The notes beneath the pieces were generated by a model that was given only the letters and a program-made list of their open reading frames with translations, made no database searches and had not been told where the DNA came from. Source: Maribacter sp. ACAM166 (GTDB taxonomy: Bacteria > Bacteroidota > Bacteroidia > Flavobacteriales > Flavobacteriaceae). Taken from it: a DNA stretch of 59,657 nucleotides. Each line of letters opens with the position of its first letter. Positions within the stretch are counted from its first letter, which is position 1. The DNA lies in the NCBI RefSeq assembly GCF_005771495.1, contig NZ_VAUW01000027.1, forward strand, positions 1 through 59,657, in the 5' to 3' direction. Made by a program: the position numbers and the translations under genes. Shown here piece by piece: positions 38,804 to 48,266 of the stretch.

Positions 38804-39909
38804 TAAAATTGTAGACAGACAGGGCTTGGTAATTCAACTTCGCTAATAAAACTCAAAGTTCCTCTTTCATTATCCCGCTTAAAGGCTACAATGTTATTAC
38901 TCCGCTGATTTGCTACCAATAAAAAATTTCCGCTAGGGTCTATTGAAAAATTTCGAGGCCAATCTCCTTTCACAGATTCCCTTCCTATAAGTTCTAATTT
39001 TCCACTAGCTTCATCCACTTTAAAAATTACTATAGTATTCTCTCCTCTATTAGAACCGTATAAAAATTTACCATCTGGAGACAAATGAATATCACCACAG
39101 AAACTCTCTTCGTTAAAATCGCCTGCTACAGCATCGTAGGTTTCTAGACCGAAATACTTTTCACCTTCTCGATTATATAAGGTTATGGTTGAATTCAATT
39201 CATTAATTGCATAGAGGAACTTCCCTTCTTTAGAAGCCACAAAATGTCTAGGCCCTGCACCTTCAGTTACAACCAATTCTTTCTGTTGGCTTGGAGAAAA
39301 CTTACCATTGGTTTGGCTATATTTTTTTATCCTATCTAAACCTAAATCCGAAACGAATAGTTCTCCATTTAGAAATTTAGACATGTGTGCATGCGCTGTT
39401 TTACGTGTATCTAAAACCTTATGATCAATAACTTGTGGTGATGGAACAAGGTCTCCATTATCCATGGTTTTATAAATTGCAATATTTCCACCCGAATAAT
39501 TAGCTACTGCCACAAAATCTCCTTCTTTGTCAACACCTACATAACAAGGATTAGCACCATACGTTGATTTTGTGTCTATTTCGGTGAGCACGTTATCTTT
39601 TACTCTAAAAGTTGTAATTGAACCACTACCTTCTATAAAATCATCAACCTCACCTACCGCATATAATGTTTTCTTATCGGGCGAAAAGGTAAGAAACGAA
39701 GGGTTTTTTATCGAGGCCGCCAACGACTGATTACTCAATTGACCAGTTTCTAGATTTAGATTAAAACGATAAATACCCTCACTACCATTATTGGTATATG
39801 TACCTACAAAAAGGACTGCTTCACTCTTCAATTCTTCCATCTTACAACTATTTAATACGCCAAATAACATCCCTGACATTAAAATGATAAATAGTAATTT
39901 ACACTTCAT
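38800..39909 (-). CDS. Lactonase-family (6-phosphogluconolactonase-like) lipoprotein
   Basis: A 369-residue lipoprotein (lipobox ending at Cys22) carrying a seven-bladed propeller of the lactonase/YbhE type. Blade motifs recur (FLTFSPDKKTLYAVGE, CYVGVDKEGDFVAVANYS, DIHLSPDGKFLYGSNRGEN). The cytosolic YbhE enzyme hydrolyses 6-phosphogluconolactone, but this copy is anchored outside the inner membrane, so its substrate is likely another lactone or it acts as a binding protein. It is convergent with thioredoxin. Confidence 0.88.
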   Translation of the reverse strand: MKCKLLFIILMSGMLFGVLNSCKMEELKSEAVLFVGTYTNNGSEGIYRFNLNLETGQLSNQSLAASIKNPSFLTFSPDKKTLYAVGEVDDFIEGSGSITTFRVKDNVLTEIDTKSTYGANPCYVGVDKEGDFVAVANYSGGNIAIYKTMDNGDLVPSPQVIDHKVLDTRKTAHAHMSKFLNGELFVSDLGLDRIKKYSQTNGKFSPSQQKELVVTEGAGPRHFVASKEGKFLYAINELNSTITLYNREGEKYFGLETYDAVAGDFNEESFCGDIHLSPDGKFLYGSNRGENTIVIFKVDEASGKLELIGRESVKGDWPRNFSIDPSGNFLLVANQRSNNIVAFKRDNERGTLSFISEVELPSPVCLQFY

Positions 39910-40052
39910 CTTTTTGAACTTAACTTTTTAAAAATAAGTGCAATTTAATTATCTATTAGGAATCGTACAAAATTAAATATTATAAAACTCCATTCATGAG
40001 AAGTGTAATTGCCTATTCACATATAAATTAAAGAGCATACGTTTTAAAACTG

Positions 40053-40409
40053 TTACCACTTATGTTCTAAAAGAAGACTGAAATCTACAAGCTCTAAGGT
40101 TTTCTTGTGAGTTGCTTGTAAAATTACAGGTGGGGCTGCTCCCGCATTAGCAGCTTGTTTCCATCGTGTTGCGCAAAGACACCATTTATCTCCGGGTTTT
40201 AATCCAGGAAATTTATACATCGGTAACGGTGTGGTTAAATCATTACCCTGATTTTTTGAATACTCAAGAAATTCGAGGGTCATAATTGCACATACGGTAT
40301 GTGTGCCAACATCCTCAGGGCCTGTTTTGCAATAACCATCTCGATAAAAGCCTGTTAAAGGCTCGTAACAACAAGAAATTAGGGTGGTATCTAATACGTT
40401 AGTGGACAT
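40053..40409 (-). CDS. DUF2237 family protein
   Basis: A 118-residue protein of the DUF2237 family (segments CCYEPLTGFYRDGYC, VGTHTVCAIMTLEFLEYSK, GLKPGDKWCLCATRW). Cysteines in conserved positions may bind metal or form disulfides. The function is unknown. It is monocistronic, with about 200 unremarkable AT-rich bases upstream. Confidence 0.85.
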   Translation of the reverse strand: MSTNVLDTTLISCCYEPLTGFYRDGYCKTGPEDVGTHTVCAIMTLEFLEYSKNQGNDLTTPLPMYKFPGLKPGDKWCLCATRWKQAANAGAAPPVILQATHKKTLELVDFSLLLEHKW

Positions 40410-40615
40410 AATTTTATATTATCAAACTTAATAATTACATGGTATCTATTAGAAAGTAAAGCTTTCAATATGTTTTATATTTAAAGATTATTTCATCCGT
40501 ATACCCATATATTAAATTGGTGTTACTCTTAGTGCTAAATTTTAGTTGCACAAATATTATTCATAGCCATTTAGGATAATAATCGTTCAATTATTTTAAA
40601 TCTGTGTAACGCTAT

Positions 40616-40990
40616 TTATTTTTCAAATCGAGTTAAGAGAATAAATAACGCCATATTCAATAATGAATAGAACAATGATGGAAATGCTAGTAAAAAAGCA
40701 TCCTTTACTTTAAGTCTTACCACAAAACCGAAAGCCATTAATACCGCTAAGCAAATACTTGCCAAAATTGCCCAATTTTTAGAAAATAAGCCTATAAAAA
40801 GTCCAATAGAGCCCATTAATTGTAGTAAACCTACTAAAATTCTAAAATTTTCTAAATGATAACGCTTAAACTCACTCACCATATAATTTGAGAACAAACA
40901 GCTAATTCCAAAGAAAAGAAAAGAAACTCCAGAGAATATAATTATAAGCTTTGTAATCCAAAAATATTCTTTAAAATCAGAAAATAACAT
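40616..40990 (-). CDS. DoxX-like membrane protein
   Basis: A 124-residue membrane protein with four predicted helices (about 12-30, 45-65, 72-90, 97-117) and the DoxX-type pattern GLLQLMGSIGLFIGLF. DoxX proteins are small quinone-pathway or membrane-integrity proteins with few tested roles. It is divergent from a second DoxX-like gene, with 51 bases between the two starts. Confidence 0.65.
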   Translation of the reverse strand: MLFSDFKEYFWITKLIIIFSGVSFLFFGISCLFSNYMVSEFKRYHLENFRILVGLLQLMGSIGLFIGLFSKNWAILASICLAVLMAFGFVVRLKVKDAFLLAFPSLFYSLLNMALFILLTRFEK

Positions 40991-41041
40991 ATACTAGTTC
41001 AATATATTTTGTTTAAATTTATAGAAAATATATTAAACATT

Positions 41042-41410
41042 ATGAACTATATTATCATTTCTGCCAAAATAATTATATTTATAGCCATCATAAATGTTTG
41101 GTTTTTTCGATTCAATAAAAAAACTCCGTATAGAGGAGGTGATGCTTCTTCAATGAAAACTGAATTTGCCTCCTATGGACTTTCTGAATCAATGGTCTAC
41201 TTAATAGGTGCATTAAAAGTTTTAAGTGCACTCTCATTAATTGTATCTATTTGGGTTCCTGTATTGGCTTTACCCGCAGCAGCAGTTATGGTTATTTTAA
41301 TGCTAGGTGCCATTATAATGCACTTTAGGATTGATGATTCCTTAACAAAATCTTTACCAGCATTTATATTCTTATTACTATCGATGCTAATTATCTACTA
41401 CTCCTATTAA
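41042..41410 (+). CDS. DoxX family membrane protein
   Basis: A 122-residue membrane protein, started at the ATG at 41042 (MNYIIISAKIIIFIAI). It has four helices and the signature YLIGALKVLSALSLIVSI, a typical DoxX second helix. A charged loop (RFNKKTPYRGGDASSMKTEF) follows the first helix. It is divergent from the DoxX-like gene at 40616 with a short shared promoter region, so the two may be co-regulated. Confidence 0.75.
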   Translation: MNYIIISAKIIIFIAIINVWFFRFNKKTPYRGGDASSMKTEFASYGLSESMVYLIGALKVLSALSLIVSIWVPVLALPAAAVMVILMLGAIIMHFRIDDSLTKSLPAFIFLLLSMLIIYYSY

Positions 41411-41462
41411 TTCAGCCGGCTAAATATAAATGTAATAAAACGGCTCTATACCGTTTCAAGTA

Positions 41463-43088
41463 TTATAGACCCCAAAGTTTAAACGGATTCTTCTTATCTC
41501 CATTTCCTTTTGTAGGCTTATCTAACATTACCTTATACGTTGGGTCCTCTATAACATTCACATCAATAATTTCTTCAGCATTTTCCAATAAGCGAATACA
41601 ATCCTTACTTAAGTGACGTAAATGAACTTTCTTTCCTACTTTAGAATACCGTTCGGTAATCTTATTTAAGGCCTCTATACCACTCATATCTGCCACCCTA
41701 CTTTCTTTAAAGTCGATTATTATATCATCTGGGTCATCGATAACATCAAATTTTTCACTAAACAATGTGGTCGAACCAAAAAACAAAGGTCCATAAATTT
41801 CGTAATGCTTAACTCCATCTTCATCAATATGCTTTCTTGCACGTATTCTCTTCGCATTTTCCCACGAATAAGCCAAAGCTGAAATTATTACGCCTAATAG
41901 TACTGCGATAGCCAAATTGTGAGTAACTGCAGTTATCAAGGTTACCAAAATCATGACTACCACATCAGAATTTGGCATTTTTCGAAAAGTCTTAAAACTT
42001 GCCCACTCAAAAGTTCCAATAGCAACCATAAACATTAAACCCACCAATGCTGCCATGGGTAAACGTTCAATTACACTAGACCCGAACATGATAAATACCA
42101 ATAACATTATAGCAGCGGTAATTCCAGATAATCTTGCTCTAGCTCCTGATGATGTGTTAATCAAACTTTGCCCAATCATAGCGCAGCCACCCATTCCAGA
42201 TAAAAAGCCAGACAATATGTTCGCTGTACCCTGCGCAACACATTCCCTATTACCACTACCTCTAGTTTCGGTAATCTCATCAATAATATTCAATGTCAAC
42301 AAACTCTCAATTAAACCAACACCTGCAACGATTGCCGCAAAAGGAAAGATTATTTTAAAAGTTTCAAAAGTCAATGGTATTTGTGGGATGGATAATGGAG
42401 GAAAACCACCTTTAATTGTCTCCCCTGCTCCCATAGTGTCAGCAACAGTCAATGTATCTATTCCAAAACCTATTACAATTGCTGATACTACAACAATGGC
42501 AACCAAGGTAGATGGAATTGCTTTGGTTAATTTAGGTAGTCCCCAAATAATGGCCATGGTCATAACGGTAAGGACTAACATTATAGCCATGTTCATACCA
42601 GTCAATAAATTATCAGTACCCTTTTGGTAAAAGTTCGGAAACTGTGCCATAAAAATGATTATCGCCAAACCATTAACAAAACCAAACATAACCGGGTGTG
42701 GTACTAAACGTATAAATTTTCCTAATCGTAAAACTCCAGCCAGTATCTGTAATAATCCGGCAATTATGACTGTAGCAAAAACGTAGTTTAAAATAGTGTC
42801 AGGTTCAATACCTGGAAAATTTCTTTTTAATTCTAATATTAACCCAATAAAAATAACAGCTATTGCTCCAGTTGCACCCGAAATCATACCGGGTCTACCT
42901 CCAAAAATCGAAGTAATTAAGGCTAATACAAAAGCTGCATAAAGTCCCGTTAAAGGTGAAAACCCAGGTATAAGGGCAAAAGCAATAGCCTCTGGAACCA
43001 AAGCTAAGGCTACGGTAAGCCCAGAAAGAATTTCTGTCTTATAGTCTACCTTTTGTTTAAAATCGAATAAGTTGAAAATCTTCGCCAT
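41463..43088 (-). CDS. SulP family anion permease with STAS domain
   Basis: A 541-residue inner-membrane transporter with about twelve helices in the UraA fold and a C-terminal STAS domain (about 430-510). The SulP signature LTGLYAAFVLALITSIFGG lies near residue 48. Members move sulfate, bicarbonate or other anions in symport with H+ or Na+. No carbonic anhydrase or sulfur gene is adjacent, so the substrate is open. It stands alone. Confidence 0.92.
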   Translation of the reverse strand: MAKIFNLFDFKQKVDYKTEILSGLTVALALVPEAIAFALIPGFSPLTGLYAAFVLALITSIFGGRPGMISGATGAIAVIFIGLILELKRNFPGIEPDTILNYVFATVIIAGLLQILAGVLRLGKFIRLVPHPVMFGFVNGLAIIIFMAQFPNFYQKGTDNLLTGMNMAIMLVLTVMTMAIIWGLPKLTKAIPSTLVAIVVVSAIVIGFGIDTLTVADTMGAGETIKGGFPPLSIPQIPLTFETFKIIFPFAAIVAGVGLIESLLTLNIIDEITETRGSGNRECVAQGTANILSGFLSGMGGCAMIGQSLINTSSGARARLSGITAAIMLLVFIMFGSSVIERLPMAALVGLMFMVAIGTFEWASFKTFRKMPNSDVVVMILVTLITAVTHNLAIAVLLGVIISALAYSWENAKRIRARKHIDEDGVKHYEIYGPLFFGSTTLFSEKFDVIDDPDDIIIDFKESRVADMSGIEALNKITERYSKVGKKVHLRHLSKDCIRLLENAEEIIDVNVIEDPTYKVMLDKPTKGNGDKKNPFKLWGL

Positions 43089-43170
43089 GTAGCTTTATTT
43101 TAAAGGGCGCAAAAATAGTGATATTTACTGGCCTCACCACAAACATGCTGATTATTCCCAAATTATCTGT

Positions 43171-44145
43171 TTACCAGTCTTTTAATCCTAATAGTTTATC
43201 TCCTAAGGATGATAAATTGGCAGTTTCATATTTTGTTTGTTCCCAATTGCGTGGGTCGCCAGGAAAGGCATACCCTTCGGGTGCTATTTTATGTTTCCAC
43301 GAATTTATTCTCCAATTCTTCAGATCTTCATTATCTGGTTCGGCGGGCATCATTGAAATATATTGAGCTATACGCACCTTATCTTTAGATTTATTGGGTC
43401 GTATTCCATGTGGTTCGGTACTATTGAAAATTAGTAAATCGCCAGCTTCCATTTTTACTTTAACAATTTTATGTTCCAAACCTTTTAAGCTAGGTTGAAA
43501 ACGGTCTCGGTTCTCAGTTTGCGTAAGTTTCCAAGTATCATAATTACGGTATAACCAAGGAATACATTGAAAACCGCCCATATCTTCATCGCTTTGATCC
43601 GCTAAAGCCAAAACACCCTGTACATTTTGGGGTTTAGTTTCAGGGTCATAATCCCAATGAATAAATCCTTTCTTTTCTACACCCGCTGGCAACGGAAAGT
43701 TTAAATTGGCACGATCAATAGTGACCCACAATTTCTCAGTTCCCCATACGTCAACAAAAGCATCATACACCCTTTGCGTTTGCCTATTGTTCCATAAATG
43801 CTGATGATTATACACCTCAACCATTCCTGTACCTGTCAATTCCTTCATTTTCATTTCAGCGCGTGGTGGAGCATACCAGGTTGTAGCATCGGCAGGACTC
43901 TTTTCGTCAAACTCCCAGAGAAAATCGGCTGTGCGTTTTGCTTGCTCTTTTGATACTGCATTCCTAATTACGATGTAACCGTTATACATCCAAAATTGCC
44001 AATCTTCATCACTTAGTACACGTAAAGATTCTCCGTTAGGACGGGTATTTAATTTTTGCTTGCTGCTAGTCGCCGTAGAAGGATTTCCAGGTATCTCTTT
44101 ATGGGCTTTGTTACCCATTTCTACGTTATCATTTGGTTGTTGCAT
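43171..44145 (-). CDS. Phytanoyl-CoA dioxygenase (PhyH) family protein
   Basis: A 324-residue Fe(II)/2-oxoglutarate oxygenase. The iron triad is visible: HWD (His163, Asp165) and the distal histidine in STEPHGIRP (His246), followed by a basic KVRIAQY segment for 2-oxoglutarate. All catalytic residues look intact. PhyH members hydroxylate small molecules or lipids, including compatible solutes. It is divergent from an AraC regulator gene, 143 bases between starts, which suggests local control by that regulator. The substrate is not known. Confidence 0.85.
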   Translation of the reverse strand: MQQPNDNVEMGNKAHKEIPGNPSTATSSKQKLNTRPNGESLRVLSDEDWQFWMYNGYIVIRNAVSKEQAKRTADFLWEFDEKSPADATTWYAPPRAEMKMKELTGTGMVEVYNHQHLWNNRQTQRVYDAFVDVWGTEKLWVTIDRANLNFPLPAGVEKKGFIHWDYDPETKPQNVQGVLALADQSDEDMGGFQCIPWLYRNYDTWKLTQTENRDRFQPSLKGLEHKIVKVKMEAGDLLIFNSTEPHGIRPNKSKDKVRIAQYISMMPAEPDNEDLKNWRINSWKHKIAPEGYAFPGDPRNWEQTKYETANLSSLGDKLLGLKDW

Positions 44146-44288
44146 AGTTATAAAATTAGCGTAATAGTTATGGTAAAACTATATTTCATACCTATTACAA
44201 ACCACCTTAATATTAACCACTATTTGAACAATATTGACTTATTCTAACCATTCAAATAAAATAATGCGCAATTTTGTTACATTTAACT

Positions 44289-45137
44289 ATGAAAATTGAA
44301 CTAGAAACGATTGAGTCTATATCCAAAAGCCCATTCCGACTTTTGCATGACCCTAAACTGAGCCCCCTTTTTTACTGGCATTTTCATCCAGAATATGAAT
44401 TGGTATATATTGAAGGTGCAACGGGTACCCGCCATGTAGGTGATCACATATCAGAATATGAGGGAACCGACCTTGTACTTATAGGCTCAAACATTCCTCA
44501 TTTAAATTTTGACTACGGAGTAAAAACAACATATCGTGAAGAAGTATTGCATATTAAGCCCTCATTTAAAAATGCATTCGTTGACCCTGTACCAGAATTA
44601 AAAAGTCTCAGTAGGTTACTGGAATTATCGAGATATGGTATTGCATTTCACGGTGAAACAAAAAAGGTTGTTGGATCTGCACTAAAAGAATTACACACAC
44701 TTAAGCCCTTCGAATATTTCATGACCATAATGAACATTCTTAAAAGATTATCTCAAAGCAATGAATTTGAACTGTTACACAAAAAACCTTATAAAAACCG
44801 ATATAGTAAAAAAGAGCAAGACCGTATTCGTGACATTTACGCCTTGATCGATGAAAGATACCAAGGTAAAATCTCTGTAGATGAAGTTGCAAAATTTTGT
44901 AATTTAACAAAGCCAGCTTTTTGCCGCTATTTCAAAAAAGCCACAGGTAGTACCTTTATCGAGTTTTTAAATCAATATCGCATCAGCCAATCGAAGCGTT
45001 TGTTGCTGACTGGAAAAAACGTAAGTGAAACTTGTTTTGAATGTGGCTTTGAAAGTCTCTCCTATTTCAACAGAACGTTTAAAAAAGTTACTGGTGAAAA
45101 TCCCTCTACATTTAAAAAAAGATTACATGCAAATTAG
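44289..45137 (+). CDS. AraC family transcriptional regulator
   Basis: A 282-residue regulator when started at the ATG at 44289. The N-terminal cupin ligand domain has HFHPEYELVYIEGATGTRH, and the C-terminal pair of helix-turn-helix motifs has LTKPAFCRYFKKATGSTF and SETCFECGFESLSYFNRTF. It activates or represses by binding a small ligand through the cupin. Its divergent position next to the PhyH gene makes that gene its likely target. The cupin-first form is usual for sugar- or small-molecule-sensing AraC proteins in Bacteroidota. Confidence 0.9.
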   Translation: MKIELETIESISKSPFRLLHDPKLSPLFYWHFHPEYELVYIEGATGTRHVGDHISEYEGTDLVLIGSNIPHLNFDYGVKTTYREEVLHIKPSFKNAFVDPVPELKSLSRLLELSRYGIAFHGETKKVVGSALKELHTLKPFEYFMTIMNILKRLSQSNEFELLHKKPYKNRYSKKEQDRIRDIYALIDERYQGKISVDEVAKFCNLTKPAFCRYFKKATGSTFIEFLNQYRISQSKRLLLTGKNVSETCFECGFESLSYFNRTFKKVTGENPSTFKKRLHAN

Positions 45138-45224
45138 AATTTTCTTCTTGAATGAAGCATCAATAAACGCTAATGAGTAAACCTTATATGCCCATTTAAG
45201 TTATTTTGATAAAAAAATACTACT

Positions 45225-45614
45225 ATGAAGACTATATCAAAGCTACTCCTACTTTCTATTTCGTTTTTTGCGCTTTCATCCTGTTCTCCTAGATTGGTTG
45301 GCACTTGGACTGTTCAAAAATACCAACGTGCAACCCCTGGTGAGCTAGGAATGTCCGTCAGTAATGTTGGTAGAATTACCTTTGAAAAAAATGGGACAGG
45401 CACAAAAAACTTGGATTACTCTTTATTAGGCGTTTCCAATAAAGACGCTACCCCATTTAATTGGATCGCTACGGAAGAATTCATTACGATTGAAGGTGAC
45501 AACTCTGAACTATCCAAAACATGGATTTTCATTGAGAACAAGAATGACTATCAGAAATGGCAATCTACAGATGGTGCCAACAATATTCAATCGCTAGAAC
45601 TTTCAAAACAATAA
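45225..45614 (+). CDS. Lipocalin-like lipoprotein
   Basis: A 129-residue lipoprotein (lipobox ending at Cys20). The mature part has the LVGTWTVQKY start and GRITFEKNGTGTKN strand of the lipocalin-like/DUF family found in Bacteroidota. Its role is not known. The DUF421 pseudogene begins 3 bases after its stop on the same strand, so they share a transcript. Confidence 0.75.
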   Translation: MKTISKLLLLSISFFALSSCSPRLVGTWTVQKYQRATPGELGMSVSNVGRITFEKNGTGTKNLDYSLLGVSNKDATPFNWIATEEFITIEGDNSELSKTWIFIENKNDYQKWQSTDGANNIQSLELSKQ

Positions 45615-45617
45615 CAC

Positions 45618-46141
45618 TTGGAACTATTTAATCCTCTCTCCCTAAAAACTATCATACAAATGTGTGTTGCCGCAGTTTGTATCTACCTGTACATTATGCT
45701 TATTACCCGTGTGACAGGAAACGTACTTTTGAAAAAATGTCAAGTTTTGATTTTCCTGTCACCATTGCCATGGGATCTATCTTGGCGGATGCTATTCACA
45801 AACCTGTTTCAAGTTTAATACCGGCATTTGTTTCCTTAGTGCTATTAGCAAGTCTTCAGGCACTATTTGCAAAAATCATGTCAACATCTAACAAAGCTCA
45901 AAAGGTATTGACGAACACACCTATTTTGCTTATGAAAAACGGAACTAAATTTGAAGAGAATTTAACAAAAGCCTTGGTAAGTCAGGCTGATTTAAGGGGT
46001 AAATTACGTGAGGCTAACGTATTACAACTATCACAGGTTAAAGCCGTTGTTTTTGAAACAACAGGTGATATATCTGTACTACATTCTTCAGAATCAATTC
46101 AAATTGATTCTATAATCTTGGAAGACGTTGCTTCTATTTAA
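45618..46141 (+). pseudogene. DUF421/YetF-type membrane protein, frameshifted
   Basis: Two overlapping frames together give one DUF421 protein. Frame 1 (TTG at 45618, or ATG at 45660) encodes the first membrane helix up to LITRVTG; the other frame continues with KRTFEKMSSFDFPVTIAMGS and the C-terminal domain (SKLREANV-like RGKLREANVLQLSQVKAV) to the TAA at 46141. One A missing in the run at 45719-45721 (AAA for AAAA) would restore RVTGKRTFEKMS. The break is a single-base loss, either a true mutation or a base-call error. Total length is about 175 codons, normal for the family. Confidence 0.85.
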
Positions 46142-46147
46142 AAAATA

Positions 46148-46181
46148 AAAAATGCCCTATTTATATGAATAGGGCATTTTT
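46148..46181. terminator. Bidirectional rho-independent terminator
   Basis: A 13-bp stem (AAAAATGCCCTAT paired with ATAGGGCATTTTT) with an 8-base loop lies between the DUF421 pseudogene and the convergent lipoprotein gene at 46201. Confidence 0.9.
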
Positions 46182-46200
46182 GAGACAATCAACACAAAAA

Positions 46201-47115
46201 CTATTTTACTTTTTTCCTCTTTACATCCATAGTTGAATTAGAAGATTTAGTCCTTTTTTTACTATCGGTACCCTTGCCAGATTTTAAGTATTCTTGATAA
46301 CCTCTTCCTCTAAATTCGTAGGTAGTACCACTATCAGGGTGATATAATTCTATCGTGCTGTCATTAATCACATAAAATTCAAAATAATCACCCCCTAAGA
46401 AATCATAATCTAAGGTCAATGTTTTTAGAGAATTGTCTCCTTGCACATCATATACTTCATAATCACCTTCATAATCCCATTGCAAATTGGCTACACTTGT
46501 ATTAGGTGAATCTAAAGACGACCTGAAAAAACTGGGTAAAAATTGCATGTAATTCTCATCATCAAAATCATTCAAAGCTCCCGTTTCACTCGTATAGATT
46601 TTCTCCCAAGCATCATATTCCTGAATGAAATAATTGATGTTATCGTAGAACACCATATCATAATCAAACGTATTAGTTTGGTAGCCTTTTAGAAAATAAG
46701 AGGTGTCTGTACTAACATCATACAGTTCAATCGTATTTCCATTTATAGCAAATACTTCCAAGTCCCAACGACCATCTATATCATGGTTTATATCTACTAT
46801 GCCTCTCAAAGTGCCATAAGTTCCTACGTCAATACCATAACCGCCGCCTGTTTTTCCTATACCAACTATATTATTATTAGCATATAGCACCCCACGATTA
46901 AAAGAGACCGTAAAAGCACGTTGCAAAAATGGAACTTCACCACCGCCACGTGTAGCATTAATATCCACATACCAAAGATCAAAACTCTGTAAAACTTGAT
47001 CTGTATTATATGCCGATTCTTCAATAAAATCATCTTCTATGATTACATCTGCATAACAAGAAACCATTAGTGTGGCCAAAAGAAAATAACCGGTGAGTAG
47101 TTTAATTGTTTTCAT
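46201..47115 (-). CDS. Hypothetical lipoprotein with basic C-terminal tail
   Basis: A 304-residue predicted lipoprotein (lipobox ending at Cys20). It has two similar acidic beta-rich halves: each starts with a Y/L-rich W-containing strand (FDLWYVDINATRG; LQWDYEGDYEVYD) and has a later IELYDVSTDTSYFLKGYQ or IELYHPDSGTTYEFRGRGY segment. This suggests an internal duplication. The last about 30 residues are strongly basic (KRTKSSNSTMDVKRKKVK). Homologues in Flavobacteriaceae carry unreliable labels such as nicotinic-acid adenylyltransferase; no such motif is seen. Function unknown. Confidence 0.7.
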   Translation of the reverse strand: MKTIKLLTGYFLLATLMVSCYADVIIEDDFIEESAYNTDQVLQSFDLWYVDINATRGGGEVPFLQRAFTVSFNRGVLYANNNIVGIGKTGGGYGIDVGTYGTLRGIVDINHDIDGRWDLEVFAINGNTIELYDVSTDTSYFLKGYQTNTFDYDMVFYDNINYFIQEYDAWEKIYTSETGALNDFDDENYMQFLPSFFRSSLDSPNTSVANLQWDYEGDYEVYDVQGDNSLKTLTLDYDFLGGDYFEFYVINDSTIELYHPDSGTTYEFRGRGYQEYLKSGKGTDSKKRTKSSNSTMDVKRKKVK

Positions 47116-47224
47116 ATGATTTTATTTTTAAGTTATTAAAGTATAAACAATCACCATGCCAAAAACCATATAGGCTTGTTTATCAACGCATCATAACCAT
47201 GTAAATATTTGGTAAGTTTGTAGT

Positions 47225-48226
47225 ATGAAAAAGGATGCGAAATTTGCAGTATTAGGAGGAGGGAGCTGGGCAACCGCCATCGTTAAGATGTTGACCAACA
47301 ACCAAGAAAAGATAGGATGGTACATGCGTAATTCTGATGCTATAGACTATATAAAAATTCAAAAACACAATCCAAATTATCTTACTTCGGTCGAATTCAA
47401 GACTGAACAATTATTTTTAACAGATGATATAAATGAGGCTGTAAACTTTGCAGATATATTAATTTTTGCTGTTCCATCTGCGTTTTTAGTTGAGGAATTG
47501 GAAAAACTTAAAACACCCATAAAGGATAAGATTATATTTTCTGCAATAAAAGGAATCGTGCCAGAATCAGGAATGATCGTAGGTGAACATTTTCATGAAA
47601 TCTATAAGATACCTTTCGAAAATATCGGTGTCATAACCGGACCTTGTCATGCCGAGGAAGTTGCCTTGGAACGCCTTTCTTATTTGACCATTGCCTGTGC
47701 AGATACCGATAAGGCTGAATTGGTTGCCCAAAATCTATCAAGCAATTATATTAAAACTAATATTAGCAAGGATATCATAGGTACTGAGTACGCAGCTATG
47801 TTGAAGAATATCTATGCTATATCGGCCGGTATTGCGCATGGATTAGGGTATGGTGATAATTTTCAAAGTGTATTAATGAGCAATGCCATTCGGGAAATGA
47901 AGCGGTATACCAAGCGTATTCATAATATTGACCGTAATATTAATAAGTCTGCCTATTTAGGCGATTTATTGGTAACAGGTTATTCCACTTTTAGCCGAAA
48001 CAGAATGTTCGGAAATATGATCGGCAAAGGATATACGGTAAAAAGTGCTCAGATGGAAATGAGTATGATAGCCGAAGGCTATTACGCTGCCAAAAGTGCA
48101 TATACTATCAAAGAAAATTTCACTAAAAAAGTGAAGACGCCTATAATAGACGCCGTTTACCAAGTACTTTACGAGAACAAAAACCCTAAGAAGGTATTTC
48201 TTGCTCTTACAGATAAATTGAATTAG
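47225..48226 (+). CDS. gpsA: Glycerol-3-phosphate dehydrogenase (NAD(P)+)
   Basis: A 333-residue cytosolic enzyme that reduces dihydroxyacetone phosphate to sn-glycerol-3-phosphate for phospholipid synthesis. Rossmann motif AVLGGGSWATAIVK (8-21), the FSAIKGIVPESGM segment, GPCHAEEVA and the catalytic-lysine region AAMLKNIYAISAGIAHGLG are visible. A TAnnTTTG-like -7 box (47213-47220) ends only 4 bases before the ATG, which would give an almost leaderless message. It heads a region that also holds glpD and glpK on the other strand. Confidence 0.93.
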   Translation: MKKDAKFAVLGGGSWATAIVKMLTNNQEKIGWYMRNSDAIDYIKIQKHNPNYLTSVEFKTEQLFLTDDINEAVNFADILIFAVPSAFLVEELEKLKTPIKDKIIFSAIKGIVPESGMIVGEHFHEIYKIPFENIGVITGPCHAEEVALERLSYLTIACADTDKAELVAQNLSSNYIKTNISKDIIGTEYAAMLKNIYAISAGIAHGLGYGDNFQSVLMSNAIREMKRYTKRIHNIDRNINKSAYLGDLLVTGYSTFSRNRMFGNMIGKGYTVKSAQMEMSMIAEGYYAAKSAYTIKENFTKKVKTPIIDAVYQVLYENKNPKKVFLALTDKLN

Positions 48227-48266
48227 AGAAAGTTCCTTATCATAGAATGAACTAATCGATAGTAGT

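Noticed and set aside
41953..42630. A 225-codon open frame on the plus strand inside the SulP gene
   Set aside because: It is antisense to a clearly coding SulP permease and has no family resemblance; it reflects codon bias of membrane-protein genes.
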